This document shows, piece after piece, positions 16,556 to 25,340 of a stretch of 64,000 nucleotides of DNA. Within the stretch, counting starts at the first letter, position 1. Every line of letters begins with the position of its first letter. A program made the translations under genes and the position numbers. The notes beneath the pieces are model-generated. The model saw nothing but the letters and a program-made list of their open reading frames with translations. It did no database searches and had not been told where the DNA came from. This DNA is from Coxiellaceae bacterium (GTDB lineage: Bacteria > Pseudomonadota > Gammaproteobacteria > Coxiellales > Coxiellaceae): assembly GCA_029210045.1 (NCBI GenBank), contig JARGNX010000010.1, positions 82,295 to 146,294 on the forward strand, in the 5' to 3' direction.

Positions 16556-18751
16556 ATGCGTATGAGTTATCGTGACAGGCTTGAAAAAGCGGAAGCTACC
16601 GAATTTCAAGATGAATATCTTGATTTAATCAATGACTATAAAGCCAGTGTTGAGGCTGATGCTGATGCTAATGCTAAAAAACAATACCACGATGATATCC
16701 TGTACGCACTCGATTTGGTCAGTAAGCTGGGTGATAATGGCGCCTGTTGTGACTTGTATCACCAGTTAATATACGATTTCAATCAAATTGCTGAAGCGCG
16801 TGCGATTTATGTTAAGGCAAAAGCCGCTTATATAGTAAGCATAAACGCTATGATTGCCGGTAAAAACTGGCTTGATGCTTCTAACCATTTGCGGCTTGTG
16901 CTTGAAAACTGTGAAGCTGCCGATTCGATAGACGCTGCTGCTTGTTTTAGTGTTATAACGATGAATACATCAGACCCGCAGTACCCTAGGTATGTGGCAG
17001 AGTACTATGTCAGTCAAAATAGGTATGATATGGCTCAGGTATATTGGCGTTTGTCTCACTCTAAATTGACGTCAGATCACTCTCCACAACAAAGGACCGA
17101 TATAAGCCTGGGTTTGGCTAAGACCTCAGATGCAGTGGGTGACACTGAAATAGCAAAAGTTGCGTGGCGCTTAGTGGTGATATATTTACGTAACTTGTTG
17201 CTGGTGGAGGAACAAATGGTCTATCTGGATCAAGTACTCGCTTGTGACGATAGTGAAGCGCGAAAAATGGCTGTAGCGCAACTTCAGTTGATTGGTATTG
17301 GATCCAAATTGAATCAGGTTGCTTATGAAAAGTTAGGTGATTACTGCAGTACGCGGCCTGCTGAGGGTGACGCGTATGAATATTACCGTATTGCCGCACG
17401 CCAAGGGTCTGAAACTGCATTTGATAAAGCCTATCCTGGTGTTTCATTGGTTCGTTGCTATCAACTAGCAAAAGATGAAGATAATGCTGTCGCCTTTATA
17501 AAGTTAAAGAATGCCTGTGACTCAGGGCAAGTGGCTTATCGTAAAAGTGTGGGGCGTTGCTATTTGCATGGCTATGGCGTCAATGCGAGTGAGCATAAGG
17601 CCGCGGAATATGGTGTTTTTGCTTTAAGAAGCACAAGAAGGCGTTTATCTATTCAGCAGACTATTTTTTGGCATGACGGAAGTTATCCAAAAAAACTGAA
17701 TAGGGAGTTGAAGTATATAGTTCAAGCGATTGGAGGTGACGATCTGACCTATTTATTGCATGGTAATAAGGTAAAAATCAATGGTATTAAAGAGTATTAT
17801 GCTATGAATAATAGTTCAAAGTCATTGAAAGCATTTTTAGGTGCAGTGAACTCACCTTTAGCGAAGGAGGTTTTAGATGGTTTTTATGAAACGTATATCT
17901 ACAATTTTAAATTTATTGTAGATGGAAATTGGGATGCGCCCACGATCGCTGATTTAAATCAGCGGATTGATGATGGTAAAATGGTGTACCTGAGTATAAA
18001 CATTTGCAATCATGCGGTTTCTATAAGCTTTAAAAAAATTGATGGTGTGTTGTATATGATTTATAACAATCATGGTCAGACAACACGAAAAGAAGGGGGC
18101 GTTGATGCTTCAGGTCATACGGTTTTTCGTGTTGATCACCCGGATGCATTAAATGACCCGGCGGTATTAGCCCATTTAACCTTTGGGCGATCGAAGTTAA
18201 GTTTTTTCGAGGATTTTTCTGCTGAAGGGGCTGGATTTGGGAAGTTGCTGCAACTTAAACCGCTAGCTCATATACCGCGTTCACAACAAAAACGCGGTAA
18301 TTGCTCTATGAAAGTGTCATATAACGCATTTCACAATCAATTATTGTTTCATTATGCGGCAGCGGCTGAAAATCGCTTGCCGGAAGGTGGGATTAATTGG
18401 TTAGCCGCACATGAGCAATCAATGCCAATGTATAAATTTTGGCGCTGGATGACTCGTAAGTATTGCTTGGAATATTTGATTCAGATGCGAGAGTTAGATA
18501 GTGAGCTTCAATTACCTGCTGATGAGCATTTTACTTTTGTTGAGCCTATTATTGGTTATGTTCATCGTAAATTTCATGGAGCTAATTTCGCAAAAAAAAC
18601 ACTTTTGATGATCATTAAGAATTTTTTGAAGTCGAGTGGTTGTGACTATTTGCCTGCACAAAAAGCTGAATTAATTACTAAAATAGATGGCTGTCTTGCG
18701 GATTGTGCAGGGAGTGAGTCTGAATCGATGCCCGTAATGACACCAGCCTGA
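16556..18751 (+). CDS. Large Sel1/TPR-repeat protein with candidate cysteine-hydrolase C-terminal domain
   Basis: About 731 residues; the start may be ATG 16556 or 16562 and neither has a clear ribosome binding site. The first half is alpha-helical with TPR/Sel1-like units (for example GRCYLHGYGVNASEHKAAEY near 330-350). The second half shares blocks with the gene at 37401: a NHAVSISF strand with His (codon 18011), a strand ending in YNNHG, then QQKRGNC with Cys (codon 18302). The order His, Asn about 18 residues later, Gln, then Cys five or six residues on resembles CE-clan peptidases/acetyltransferases such as Ulp1 and YopJ. This is inference; no family is confirmed. No signal peptide. The helical repeats suggest a translocated effector. 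Confidence 0.7.
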   Translation: MRMSYRDRLEKAEATEFQDEYLDLINDYKASVEADADANAKKQYHDDILYALDLVSKLGDNGACCDLYHQLIYDFNQIAEARAIYVKAKAAYIVSINAMIAGKNWLDASNHLRLVLENCEAADSIDAAACFSVITMNTSDPQYPRYVAEYYVSQNRYDMAQVYWRLSHSKLTSDHSPQQRTDISLGLAKTSDAVGDTEIAKVAWRLVVIYLRNLLLVEEQMVYLDQVLACDDSEARKMAVAQLQLIGIGSKLNQVAYEKLGDYCSTRPAEGDAYEYYRIAARQGSETAFDKAYPGVSLVRCYQLAKDEDNAVAFIKLKNACDSGQVAYRKSVGRCYLHGYGVNASEHKAAEYGVFALRSTRRRLSIQQTIFWHDGSYPKKLNRELKYIVQAIGGDDLTYLLHGNKVKINGIKEYYAMNNSSKSLKAFLGAVNSPLAKEVLDGFYETYIYNFKFIVDGNWDAPTIADLNQRIDDGKMVYLSINICNHAVSISFKKIDGVLYMIYNNHGQTTRKEGGVDASGHTVFRVDHPDALNDPAVLAHLTFGRSKLSFFEDFSAEGAGFGKLLQLKPLAHIPRSQQKRGNCSMKVSYNAFHNQLLFHYAAAAENRLPEGGINWLAAHEQSMPMYKFWRWMTRKYCLEYLIQMRELDSELQLPADEHFTFVEPIIGYVHRKFHGANFAKKTLLMIIKNFLKSSGCDYLPAQKAELITKIDGCLADCAGSESESMPVMTPA

Positions 18752-18768
18752 TTGATGATCGTTTTTTT

Positions 18769-19161
18769 TCAGGTGTTTAACGCGTTGGATAATACCAGTG
18801 GGTAATTGTATAAGAACGCTGTTTCGTAGTTGTAATTGCATGTAACAGTGTTGTTTTTTTTATAGCCGTAGGCTCCATTATTTTTACGAAGCTTAATATC
18901 TGAGATAGTGTTATTGCTATTTAAATGCCTTGGATGCATTGCACTTTGTGTGCCACTGGTAAATAGTTTGCCGTTTTTGCGGGCTGTGATGGTGCCATTA
19001 GTTATTCTAGATGTGCCGTATGGCTTAAATAGTAATTGATTGACCTCCGGGCAATACAGTAGTGCTTGTTTTTTTGTGATAAATGCAAATGACGACTCTG
19101 CATATATGCTTGTTGATAGGCTTGAGATGATGATGAGTAGGGTGGTTATTGTTTTCTTCAT
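18769..19161 (-). CDS. Small secreted protein, paralogue of the one at 22844
   Basis: 130 residues with a clear Sec signal peptide (MKKTITTLLIIISSLSTSIYA) and a mature part with two Cys. It shares with the protein at 22844-23242 the order YCP..NQL..KP, an I..G.IT..KNGK.FTS stretch, NNT, GAYG and TC...YET. This looks like the DUF3757-type small exported proteins of Legionellales, though I cannot confirm the family. The two Cys (YCP and VTC) are conserved between the copies and may form a disulfide. AAGGAAACACTCAA precedes the ATG at 19161. Function unknown; periplasmic or secreted location is well supported. Confidence 0.75.
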   Translation of the reverse strand: MKKTITTLLIIISSLSTSIYAESSFAFITKKQALLYCPEVNQLLFKPYGTSRITNGTITARKNGKLFTSGTQSAMHPRHLNSNNTISDIKLRKNNGAYGYKKNNTVTCNYNYETAFLYNYPLVLSNALNT

Positions 19162-19294
19162 TTGAGTGTTTCCTTGTTTTGTTTAGTGACGGATAATAGG
19201 CTTGAATATATATCATTATGTAATGCTACACAAGTACCTTGGTGGTGCTGGTTAGGTCGGAGGGCTTCGATACGATAGTTAGGGGCTGTTAGGT

Positions 19295-19323
19295 GAGGAG
19301 TTACAGCACAGCTGCAACTCCTC
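19295..19323 (-). terminator. Hairpin after the beta-propeller gene
   Basis: GAGGAGTT...AACTCCTC with an inner CAGC/GCTG gives an almost continuous stem of about 12 pairs, 13 bases past the stop of the minus-strand gene. No T-run follows, so it may stabilise the transcript end rather than terminate by itself. Confidence 0.5.
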
Positions 19324-19335
19324 CAGGATAGGTGA

Positions 19336-21372
19336 TTAGTTCAGGTTAATTAAGGAGACATAAGGTTGTAGGTTACCTGAGATGTGTTTGTAGTAACCTG
19401 ATTCAAACAATGTGTCGCCATCTGCTAGCATCTTGTAAACGATGCCATCAGGATTTGGGTTGAAATGAGTGTCTTTACTGGCGTCTAGTTTATTGATGCG
19501 TAACAACACTTTATTCCCACCGATGTAAATAAAGTTACCGTGTTTAGCTAAAGAAAATAATGATGGTAAATCTGGCATATCAAAGCGCTTATCGTTAGCA
19601 CCGGTGAAGCGGTTGAGCTCTACCGCGCGTTGTGTAAAATACCCTGCTGCATATAGATGGTCACCATCAAGAAGTAAAGCTTTTACAGTATTATTAATTT
19701 CCGGGTTGAAGTTGAGGTCACGCTCGCCCGATACTAAGTCATATTTATTGATTTTCCCAGTAAAGCGTCCGCCCACATAAATTGAATTATTTGTAAATGC
19801 TGCAGCCCAAACTTGGCTGTTCAAATACAGCTTATAGTCTTTGTCGTATGATAAATCTTTTAAGGAATACCTGGCTAAATAAGGAGTTCCCCACCAGTTA
19901 CCCGAGATTTTTCTAAACACGCCGCCTACGTATAGGTGGTCATCGTGTGTTTTTAATAAGTAAACAGCATTATCAGGGGTGGGATGAAAGGATGCATCAA
20001 CAACAGCGGTTTCTTTTGATAGCTTGGCAAGATTTTTAATGGCGCGACCATTGACCTTGGTAAAAGTGCCGCCAATATATAAATCGTGGTTATGCAATGC
20101 TAGGGCAAAAATCTTTCCGTTGACTTCGGGGTGGAATGCACTATCAATCTGACCTGTCGATAAATCAATTTTGGCGAGATATGCTTGAGCCTTATTCACT
20201 CCAGCTGAATTAAACCAGCCACCGACAAAGAGATGATCATCATTCAGTGCTGAGGTAATGATAGTGCCATTCGTGTCTGGTGAATAATGTGTGTCACGTT
20301 GCAGTGTGCTTTTATCAAAACGTGCAATCGTTTGCACGTGGATCCCTGGAACGACAGAGTTAAATGCCCCGGTGAGGTACATGTATTGATTATTGAAGTT
20401 CATTGTAGTAATTGTGTGGCGAGATGGTATTGCAAAACTCGCATCTTGTTCACCGCTCGAGGTGTTGTAGCGCCGAAGGTAGGGTGCTTGCCTAAAGGCA
20501 ACATACAGCCATTCCCCATTTGTGGAGATAGCACCAGGAATTGCCGCGAATTGTACTTTAAACTGTGTATCAGCGGCTCCTGTTGATTCGTCAAGTTTGA
20601 TAATGTTTTTCATGTAGCCAGATAAGAATAACTTTCCGTTATTGCTGGCAATGATACTTTTAATCGTGTCATTTGTTCTGTAAAAATTAGTGTCTACCGC
20701 TCCTGTATCTAAATTAAGTTTGGCAAATTTTGCTATTGATACATTACTTATTGAGCGAAAAATACCCCCAACATATAATCCCTGAGGTGTCGCATGTATG
20801 GCGTAAATTGCATTATTGGGCTCAACTAGAAAAGCGGGGGAGATTGTGCCTGTGCTTGGGTTAACTTGGTTTATTTTATATTTTTTATTTGCTGGATCAC
20901 TAAGGTCTTCGGTGGCGGCATAAAGCTTATTATTGGTTAGCGCTAAGTGGGTGACGGTATGTAAAAGATGGGACTGAAAATTCGTATCAACTGTGCCGTT
21001 TGGGTTGATATGAGCGATGTATTTTTCGCTCACCGGACCAGTTATTGTAAAGTCACCCCCAATATAAAAACCACCATCACCGTCAGCTTCAGAAGTGAGC
21101 ACTTTACCTAAAAAAACGGTGTTTCCTGCGACTAATGCGCCCGCCGAGTCAAATATTGCACCTCCCCCTGTTTTTTTATACAAGCCATTAAAGCTACCGG
21201 CGATATAAAGCGCGTTAGTGGTGTTATCTTTGACCATCGATAGTACGCTCTGATCGGGAGTAAGGTTACCATTAAGTGTGCTTGCTTGAAGGCTCAGAGG
21301 AATTGCGATCGAACTGAAAAGCATGGCGCAGCTCATAGTTATTTTCAGAATCTTTTCTTTTGTTTTTTTCAT
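19336..21372 (-). CDS. Exported beta-propeller protein with delta-60-like repeats
   Basis: 678 residues. A signal peptide covers roughly residues 1-30 (lysine-rich start, then SCAMLFSSIAIPLSLQAS). The rest is a regular array of about 50-60-residue repeats with the pattern D..F.P...(A/V)......LY(V/I)GG.F, for example LYVGGIFRSI, LFVGGWFNSAG, LYIGGTFTKVNG and IYVGGRFTGKI. This is the delta-60/beta-propeller type found in secreted and surface proteins. No catalytic motif is visible, so a binding or scaffolding role outside the cytoplasm is likely. Divergently transcribed from a small secreted protein at 21484, with about 110 AT-rich bases between. Confidence 0.8.
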   Translation of the reverse strand: MKKTKEKILKITMSCAMLFSSIAIPLSLQASTLNGNLTPDQSVLSMVKDNTTNALYIAGSFNGLYKKTGGGAIFDSAGALVAGNTVFLGKVLTSEADGDGGFYIGGDFTITGPVSEKYIAHINPNGTVDTNFQSHLLHTVTHLALTNNKLYAATEDLSDPANKKYKINQVNPSTGTISPAFLVEPNNAIYAIHATPQGLYVGGIFRSISNVSIAKFAKLNLDTGAVDTNFYRTNDTIKSIIASNNGKLFLSGYMKNIIKLDESTGAADTQFKVQFAAIPGAISTNGEWLYVAFRQAPYLRRYNTSSGEQDASFAIPSRHTITTMNFNNQYMYLTGAFNSVVPGIHVQTIARFDKSTLQRDTHYSPDTNGTIITSALNDDHLFVGGWFNSAGVNKAQAYLAKIDLSTGQIDSAFHPEVNGKIFALALHNHDLYIGGTFTKVNGRAIKNLAKLSKETAVVDASFHPTPDNAVYLLKTHDDHLYVGGVFRKISGNWWGTPYLARYSLKDLSYDKDYKLYLNSQVWAAAFTNNSIYVGGRFTGKINKYDLVSGERDLNFNPEINNTVKALLLDGDHLYAAGYFTQRAVELNRFTGANDKRFDMPDLPSLFSLAKHGNFIYIGGNKVLLRINKLDASKDTHFNPNPDGIVYKMLADGDTLFESGYYKHISGNLQPYVSLINLN

Positions 21373-21483
21373 AAAAATATCCCTTTGTTGTTTGTGCTTC
21401 CGTAAGAAGCAGTTTATAGCTATTGCTATTCATCATACTCTACAATATAATTTATGATTATTATATGCTGATGGTGATATTTT

Positions 21484-21936
21484 ATGAAATTCGTTTATGA
21501 GTGGTTGATGGGCGTGGCTCTTTTGTGGGTAGCTAGCTTTAGCTACGCAGCATACGCTTATGCCGTCAGTGATTGCGGTCCTGAATCTTCTGTATGCACT
21601 TTTAGAATTAATGTGTCATGTCCTATGGTTCAGGGTAATTTTAAATCTGGTGATTATGCCGGAGATTTTATATTCTGGACTTCGCGTGGAAATGGTAAGT
21701 CGGTCATTGTTGATGGTCATTTTGATACCGCTATCTTCGATTATTATGGAGACTATTCGACGTACATTTGTGAGCGACTAGCTTCTTCCGGAAGGTATGA
21801 TTTTACTTACCTAAAAGAAATTAATTTGCTGGATGAGGTTAAAGTCTATTTTGATCAACATAACCCTTATCTCGTTGACTGTCACTTTATCAAAAATGAT
21901 CCTACGCAAGGGACTATTTGTAGTGCTCAAGCATAG
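21484..21936 (+). CDS. Unknown small secreted protein
   Basis: 150 residues beginning with a signal peptide (MKFVYEWLMGVALLWVASFSYA). The mature part has six Cys (SDCGPESSVC, VSCPM, YICERL, VDCHF, TICSA), an even number consistent with disulfides in the periplasm or outside. Codon use and composition match its neighbours. No family recognised. It lies between two minus-strand genes, divergent from the beta-propeller gene and convergent with the LuxR-type regulator. Confidence 0.65.
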   Translation: MKFVYEWLMGVALLWVASFSYAAYAYAVSDCGPESSVCTFRINVSCPMVQGNFKSGDYAGDFIFWTSRGNGKSVIVDGHFDTAIFDYYGDYSTYICERLASSGRYDFTYLKEINLLDEVKVYFDQHNPYLVDCHFIKNDPTQGTICSAQA

Positions 21937-21961
21937 GCGTTAGCAGAGCAAATGTCAGGAC

Positions 21962-22324
21962 TTAAGGTTGACTTTGATGGTATAAGGCGATCAACTGTTT
22001 GCTGCTGCGACAGTCTAATGCACGTTTCATATTGGCGATATGGTCTTCAACGGTGCGGCGAGAGATAAACATTTTTTCGGCGATCTGCTTGTCGGATAAA
22101 CCTTTAGCTAATAACTGTAAACACATCGCTTGGCGTGTTGAGATTCGCGTGGGGCGATGTGTTTTTTGATTATAAAAAGTTAGCTCACTGTCACTGAACT
22201 GTTTTTTTTTATTGTGTATATCCATGTCACTATTGCTTGAGAAGATTTCGATGATCGATTGCACGTGTTCGTCAAGCTCATTATCGTCACTGCAGAGACT
22301 GTAGTCGGCTACTTGTTCATTCAC
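21962..22324 (-). CDS. LuxR-family helix-turn-helix regulator
   Basis: About 120 residues, with a C-terminal GerE/LuxR DNA-binding domain: STRQAMCLQLLAKGLSDKQI, then AEKMFISRRTVEDHIANM. There is no N-terminal receiver domain; the first half is acidic and unrecognised. The GTG start at 22324 is not supported by a good ribosome binding site, and the frame stays open upstream to a TAG near 22433, with only a CTG as another possible start. The true N-terminus could therefore be about 35 residues longer. It follows a 114-residue unknown gene and may be co-transcribed with it. Targets unknown. Confidence 0.8.
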   Translation of the reverse strand: MNEQVADYSLCSDDNELDEHVQSIIEIFSSNSDMDIHNKKKQFSDSELTFYNQKTHRPTRISTRQAMCLQLLAKGLSDKQIAEKMFISRRTVEDHIANMKRALDCRSSKQLIALYHQSQP

Positions 22325-22419
22325 CTCATCACGTAACTGATGTAGCTCATTCAGTAATGACTGCGTATCGGTAGCTAATAACGATTTAGTTTGTGCTGAT
22401 TTTAAGCCTGTTATGCTTT

Positions 22420-22764
22420 TTATAATACGCTAACAGGGGCCGCAAACTCAGGTGGGTCAATTTTATTTATCAGGTCAGATACAGGCATTATGCGAGTAAT
22501 ATTGCCAGTTTCTTCTAAATACTGCTCTAAGACATTCAGAACGAGCGATATCCTCGCTTTAAGATCATCACTACGCGCGGCTAGGTTGACTAACTCATCA
22601 TAAAAGCCGGTCACTTCTCTATATAAAAGATCCATTTCTGTTGGGTCTAGAGTGATCTCGTCTGCTTGAAATTGTGTATACCAACGATCTACTGTGCCCA
22701 GTACCTGCTCTTCAGCTAGGTCAGCTGGGTTATCAGCAAATAAACGATGTGCTTGACGGCTCAT
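22420..22764 (-). CDS. Unknown small cytosolic protein upstream of the LuxR regulator
   Basis: 114 residues starting at MSRQAHRLF. I choose this ATG over one 11 codons upstream because TAGGA lies six bases before it. The protein is acidic and predicted helical throughout (EEQVLGTVDRWYTQFQADE, ...LKARISLVLNVLEQYL). There is no signal peptide, membrane segment or recognisable motif. Its position directly upstream of the LuxR-type gene suggests they share a transcript, perhaps as regulator and modulator; that is a guess from context. Confidence 0.6.
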   Translation of the reverse strand: MSRQAHRLFADNPADLAEEQVLGTVDRWYTQFQADEITLDPTEMDLLYREVTGFYDELVNLAARSDDLKARISLVLNVLEQYLEETGNITRIMPVSDLINKIDPPEFAAPVSVL

Positions 22765-22843
22765 ATTGTTTCCTAATGATAAGTTTAATATTAACATATC
22801 GCAGATTAACTAAAGCCTAACAATATGAGCCCAACAAGCAGGT

Positions 22844-23242
22844 TTAGTTACTAGCTAAAACCAAAGCAAGCGAAACACCATTAAATGTTTCGTAACTGTC
22901 TAAGCAAGTTATTCTGCCATTAACGATACGACCATAAGCACCCATAACTTGGCGATAGTTCACATTACCGACTGTGTTGTTAGCGTATAGTGTCTTTGGA
23001 CGACCCACATAACCTGATCCATCTACAGAAACGCTAGTAAAGGTTTTACCATTTTTAGTGCCAGTGATTTTACCTTTTTTAATAACAGCGGCAGAGGCTG
23101 GTTTGTAGGTGAGTTGATCCAAAGCAGGGCAGTATTTGCTGGCTTGTTCTGGTGTGTTAAATGTAATGGGTGAATTAGCAAACGCAGTAATTGTAGTTAA
23201 GCTCATAGCTGCAGACATCAATACGATTAGGCTTGTTCTCAT
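22844..23242 (-). CDS. Small secreted protein, paralogue of the one at 18769
   Basis: 132 residues with a signal peptide ending near AFA|NSP. The mature part carries KYCPALDQLTYKP, a lysine/glycine-rich KITGTKNGKTFTS strand, ANNTVGNV, GAYG and ITC..SYET, the same order as in the protein at 18769-19161. Two Cys are conserved between them. The repeated architecture with diverged sequence indicates an expanded family of small periplasmic or secreted proteins. It sits between the two-component pair and the LuxR block, all on the minus strand, so it may belong to the regulon, which is inference. Confidence 0.75.
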   Translation of the reverse strand: MRTSLIVLMSAAMSLTTITAFANSPITFNTPEQASKYCPALDQLTYKPASAAVIKKGKITGTKNGKTFTSVSVDGSGYVGRPKTLYANNTVGNVNYRQVMGAYGRIVNGRITCLDSYETFNGVSLALVLASN

Positions 23243-23342
23243 TTTTTATACCTCAATTGTGACTTTAATTAATAATGACGCGAAATGTACGGTATAATCG
23301 GCCTGATAACAAGGTATATGGTGTAATTATATGTTTGAGTGC

Positions 23343-23735
23343 TTATTCAACAGAAAAATCAATAGCTGTATTTTGAAAATACTGTTGATTTATATAGTTT
23401 AATAAGTCTTGAGTAAATGGTTTAGAGATGATTTCATTCATGCTATGCGGTTGTATCTTATTGGCGATATGAGCGGTTAAACCAATAACAGGCGTGTCTT
23501 TGTAAGCATCGAGTTTTCGCAGGTGTTGTGCCACTTCAAAGCCGCTAATGTCGGGCAGGCCAATGTCTAATAAAACCAAATCATAAGGTGGTTGGCTGTT
23601 ATTCAGTGCTTCACAAGCGGCATGGCCGGAGTCAGCAATATGCACGCTAGCACCAGCCTCTTCTAAGATGATTTTTGGTATGCGTTGCGCTATGGGGTTG
23701 TCTTCAACCAGAAGAATACGACGTGCGAGTTTCAT
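23343..23735 (-). CDS. Single-domain response regulator (CheY-like receiver)
   Basis: 130 residues comprising only a receiver domain: acidic pair ED at 11-12, phospho-acceptor Asp57 in DLVLLDIGLPD, Thr in GLTAH and the Lys of ISKPF. The start at MKLARRILLVEDN (23735) is favoured because AAGGAG lies eight bases upstream; the upstream GTG/ATG are too close to it. The gene overlaps the end of the kinase gene by 32 bases, so the two are translationally coupled and very probably a cognate pair. With no output domain, it must act by protein contact or as a phosphorelay step. Confidence 0.9.
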   Translation of the reverse strand: MKLARRILLVEDNPIAQRIPKIILEEAGASVHIADSGHAACEALNNSQPPYDLVLLDIGLPDISGFEVAQHLRKLDAYKDTPVIGLTAHIANKIQPHSMNEIISKPFTQDLLNYINQQYFQNTAIDFSVE

Positions 23736-25137
23736 ACGCATCACTCCTTACCTTGTGAGGAATTTCAAATGGGATTTTGCAGGTAAAACACGAACCGACA
23801 TTGATGGTACTTTTAACGTGGATATCACCACCAACATCCTGTAAAAAGCGCTTAACAATCGATAGGCCTAGTCCTGTGCCGGGGTGATTGCCGGTAGCGG
23901 ATTTTTCTAGGCGATTAAACTTACCAAAGATATAGCCAATCTTGTTTTGTGGAATACCCATGCCGCTGTCTTCTACTGAAAGTTTGAGTATGACTTGTTT
24001 GGCTTGCACTTCTTCCAGTGAGGTTTTCAGTGTGACACTACCTTTGTCAGTAAATTTAATCGCGTTGCCAACAAGATTTAGTAAAATGCGGTGAATACGC
24101 ATTTGGTCGCCGAGCAGGCTGTCGGGTATTTTATCATCGTAATCGATGTTGAGCTCAACGCCTTTGCTTTGTACGGCGGCACTCATAATGCTTTGGATTT
24201 GGAATACCACTTCTTTGAGATTAAAGGGTGCTTTTTGTATGTTATGTGCGCCTTCATCAAAACTGGAAAATGTTAGCAAGTCATTAAACAAATCCAGTAA
24301 TGCTTCGGACGAGGTCAGTAAGTCCTGTATGATTTCTTTTTTCTCGGGATTATCTTCCTTGCCAATTAATATATTGGTCAAGCCAACCATATTGGTGAGT
24401 GGCGTCCGTATGTCGTGCCGCATATTGTAAATAAATTCAGTCTTGGCATAGTTTGCAGTTTCGGCGCGTTTCTTTTCGTGTTCTATATCACGTTCCATTT
24501 TTTTGCGGTCGGTAATGTCTATCGATACACCCAATAAACCAATAACTTCATTTTTGCGGTTATGCAGGGGGATTTTATTACTCCAATATACTTTGTATGG
24601 AAAAGCAACTTCCTCTAGTGCAATGGCTTTGTCTGTTGACATGACTTCTTGGTCGGTTTGTTTAATGATGTCGATATGATTTTTTTCATACAGATCTTTA
24701 TAGGTTTTACCGCGGTAATCCTCGGTCGACTCAAGCTGTAATAATTTGAGCATTTGGTTGTTGCAGCCTAAGAAATTACCTTTTCTGTCCATCCAGTACA
24801 CGTTTGCTGGAATGTTTTCAACTATCTCTTGTAGGCTGGGTTCGTTATCGCGTGAATTCCTTGGTGACAACCAGCGAAAATATAAAATGGAAATAATTAC
24901 TGAGCCACAGGTAACCATGCTAATCAGGGTGCCGTAGGCTAAAATATGCTCATTATGTAGCAGGGCGTAAGTGGTGGTGACACCCTGGATCAAAAAGAAG
25001 CCACAAAAGGCACCTAGTGATACATCATTTGCGCTGCGTTGTCGCCAAATAGTGATCAATTGGAAAATAAATAAGATAGCATTGATGATTAAAGCCATGC
25101 TAAATAGATAGGTAACAATGTTGATAAACCACTCCAT
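23704..25137 (-). CDS. PAS sensor histidine kinase with SemiSWEET-like membrane domain
   Basis: 477 residues from ATG 25137 (GAGG six bases upstream). Residues 1-90 hold three transmembrane helices with the pattern LITIWRQRSANDVSLGAF, which resembles the PQ-loop of SemiSWEET transporters. A PAS domain follows (about 100-215, NIPANVYWMDRKG ... GVSIDITDRKKME). Then come a HisKA dimerisation helix with phospho-acceptor His241 in MRHDIRTPLT and an HATPase domain (NLVGNAIKFTDKG, DSGMGIP, GTGLGLSIVKRFL). All kinase boxes are intact. The downstream receiver gene overlaps it. The input could be a small solute sensed by the PQ-loop module; that is inference. Confidence 0.88.
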   Translation of the reverse strand: MEWFINIVTYLFSMALIINAILFIFQLITIWRQRSANDVSLGAFCGFFLIQGVTTTYALLHNEHILAYGTLISMVTCGSVIISILYFRWLSPRNSRDNEPSLQEIVENIPANVYWMDRKGNFLGCNNQMLKLLQLESTEDYRGKTYKDLYEKNHIDIIKQTDQEVMSTDKAIALEEVAFPYKVYWSNKIPLHNRKNEVIGLLGVSIDITDRKKMERDIEHEKKRAETANYAKTEFIYNMRHDIRTPLTNMVGLTNILIGKEDNPEKKEIIQDLLTSSEALLDLFNDLLTFSSFDEGAHNIQKAPFNLKEVVFQIQSIMSAAVQSKGVELNIDYDDKIPDSLLGDQMRIHRILLNLVGNAIKFTDKGSVTLKTSLEEVQAKQVILKLSVEDSGMGIPQNKIGYIFGKFNRLEKSATGNHPGTGLGLSIVKRFLQDVGGDIHVKSTINVGSCFTCKIPFEIPHKVRSDAYETRTSYSSG

Positions 25138-25340
25138 GTGAGCCCTCACCTGGTTTTACAGCGACCAACAACAGAACAAATGCGAACCTGTTTACCTCAC
25201 TACTGTATCATAATATCGGGACGTTCTGTATGCATAGCCATAAAAAACCTTAAGATTTAATTATATACAGCAAGGAGTGTTGTAGCCTAATTGATAGTGC
25301 GATATAAAGCGCACCACGCGTATAAATAAAGGATGAGAGT

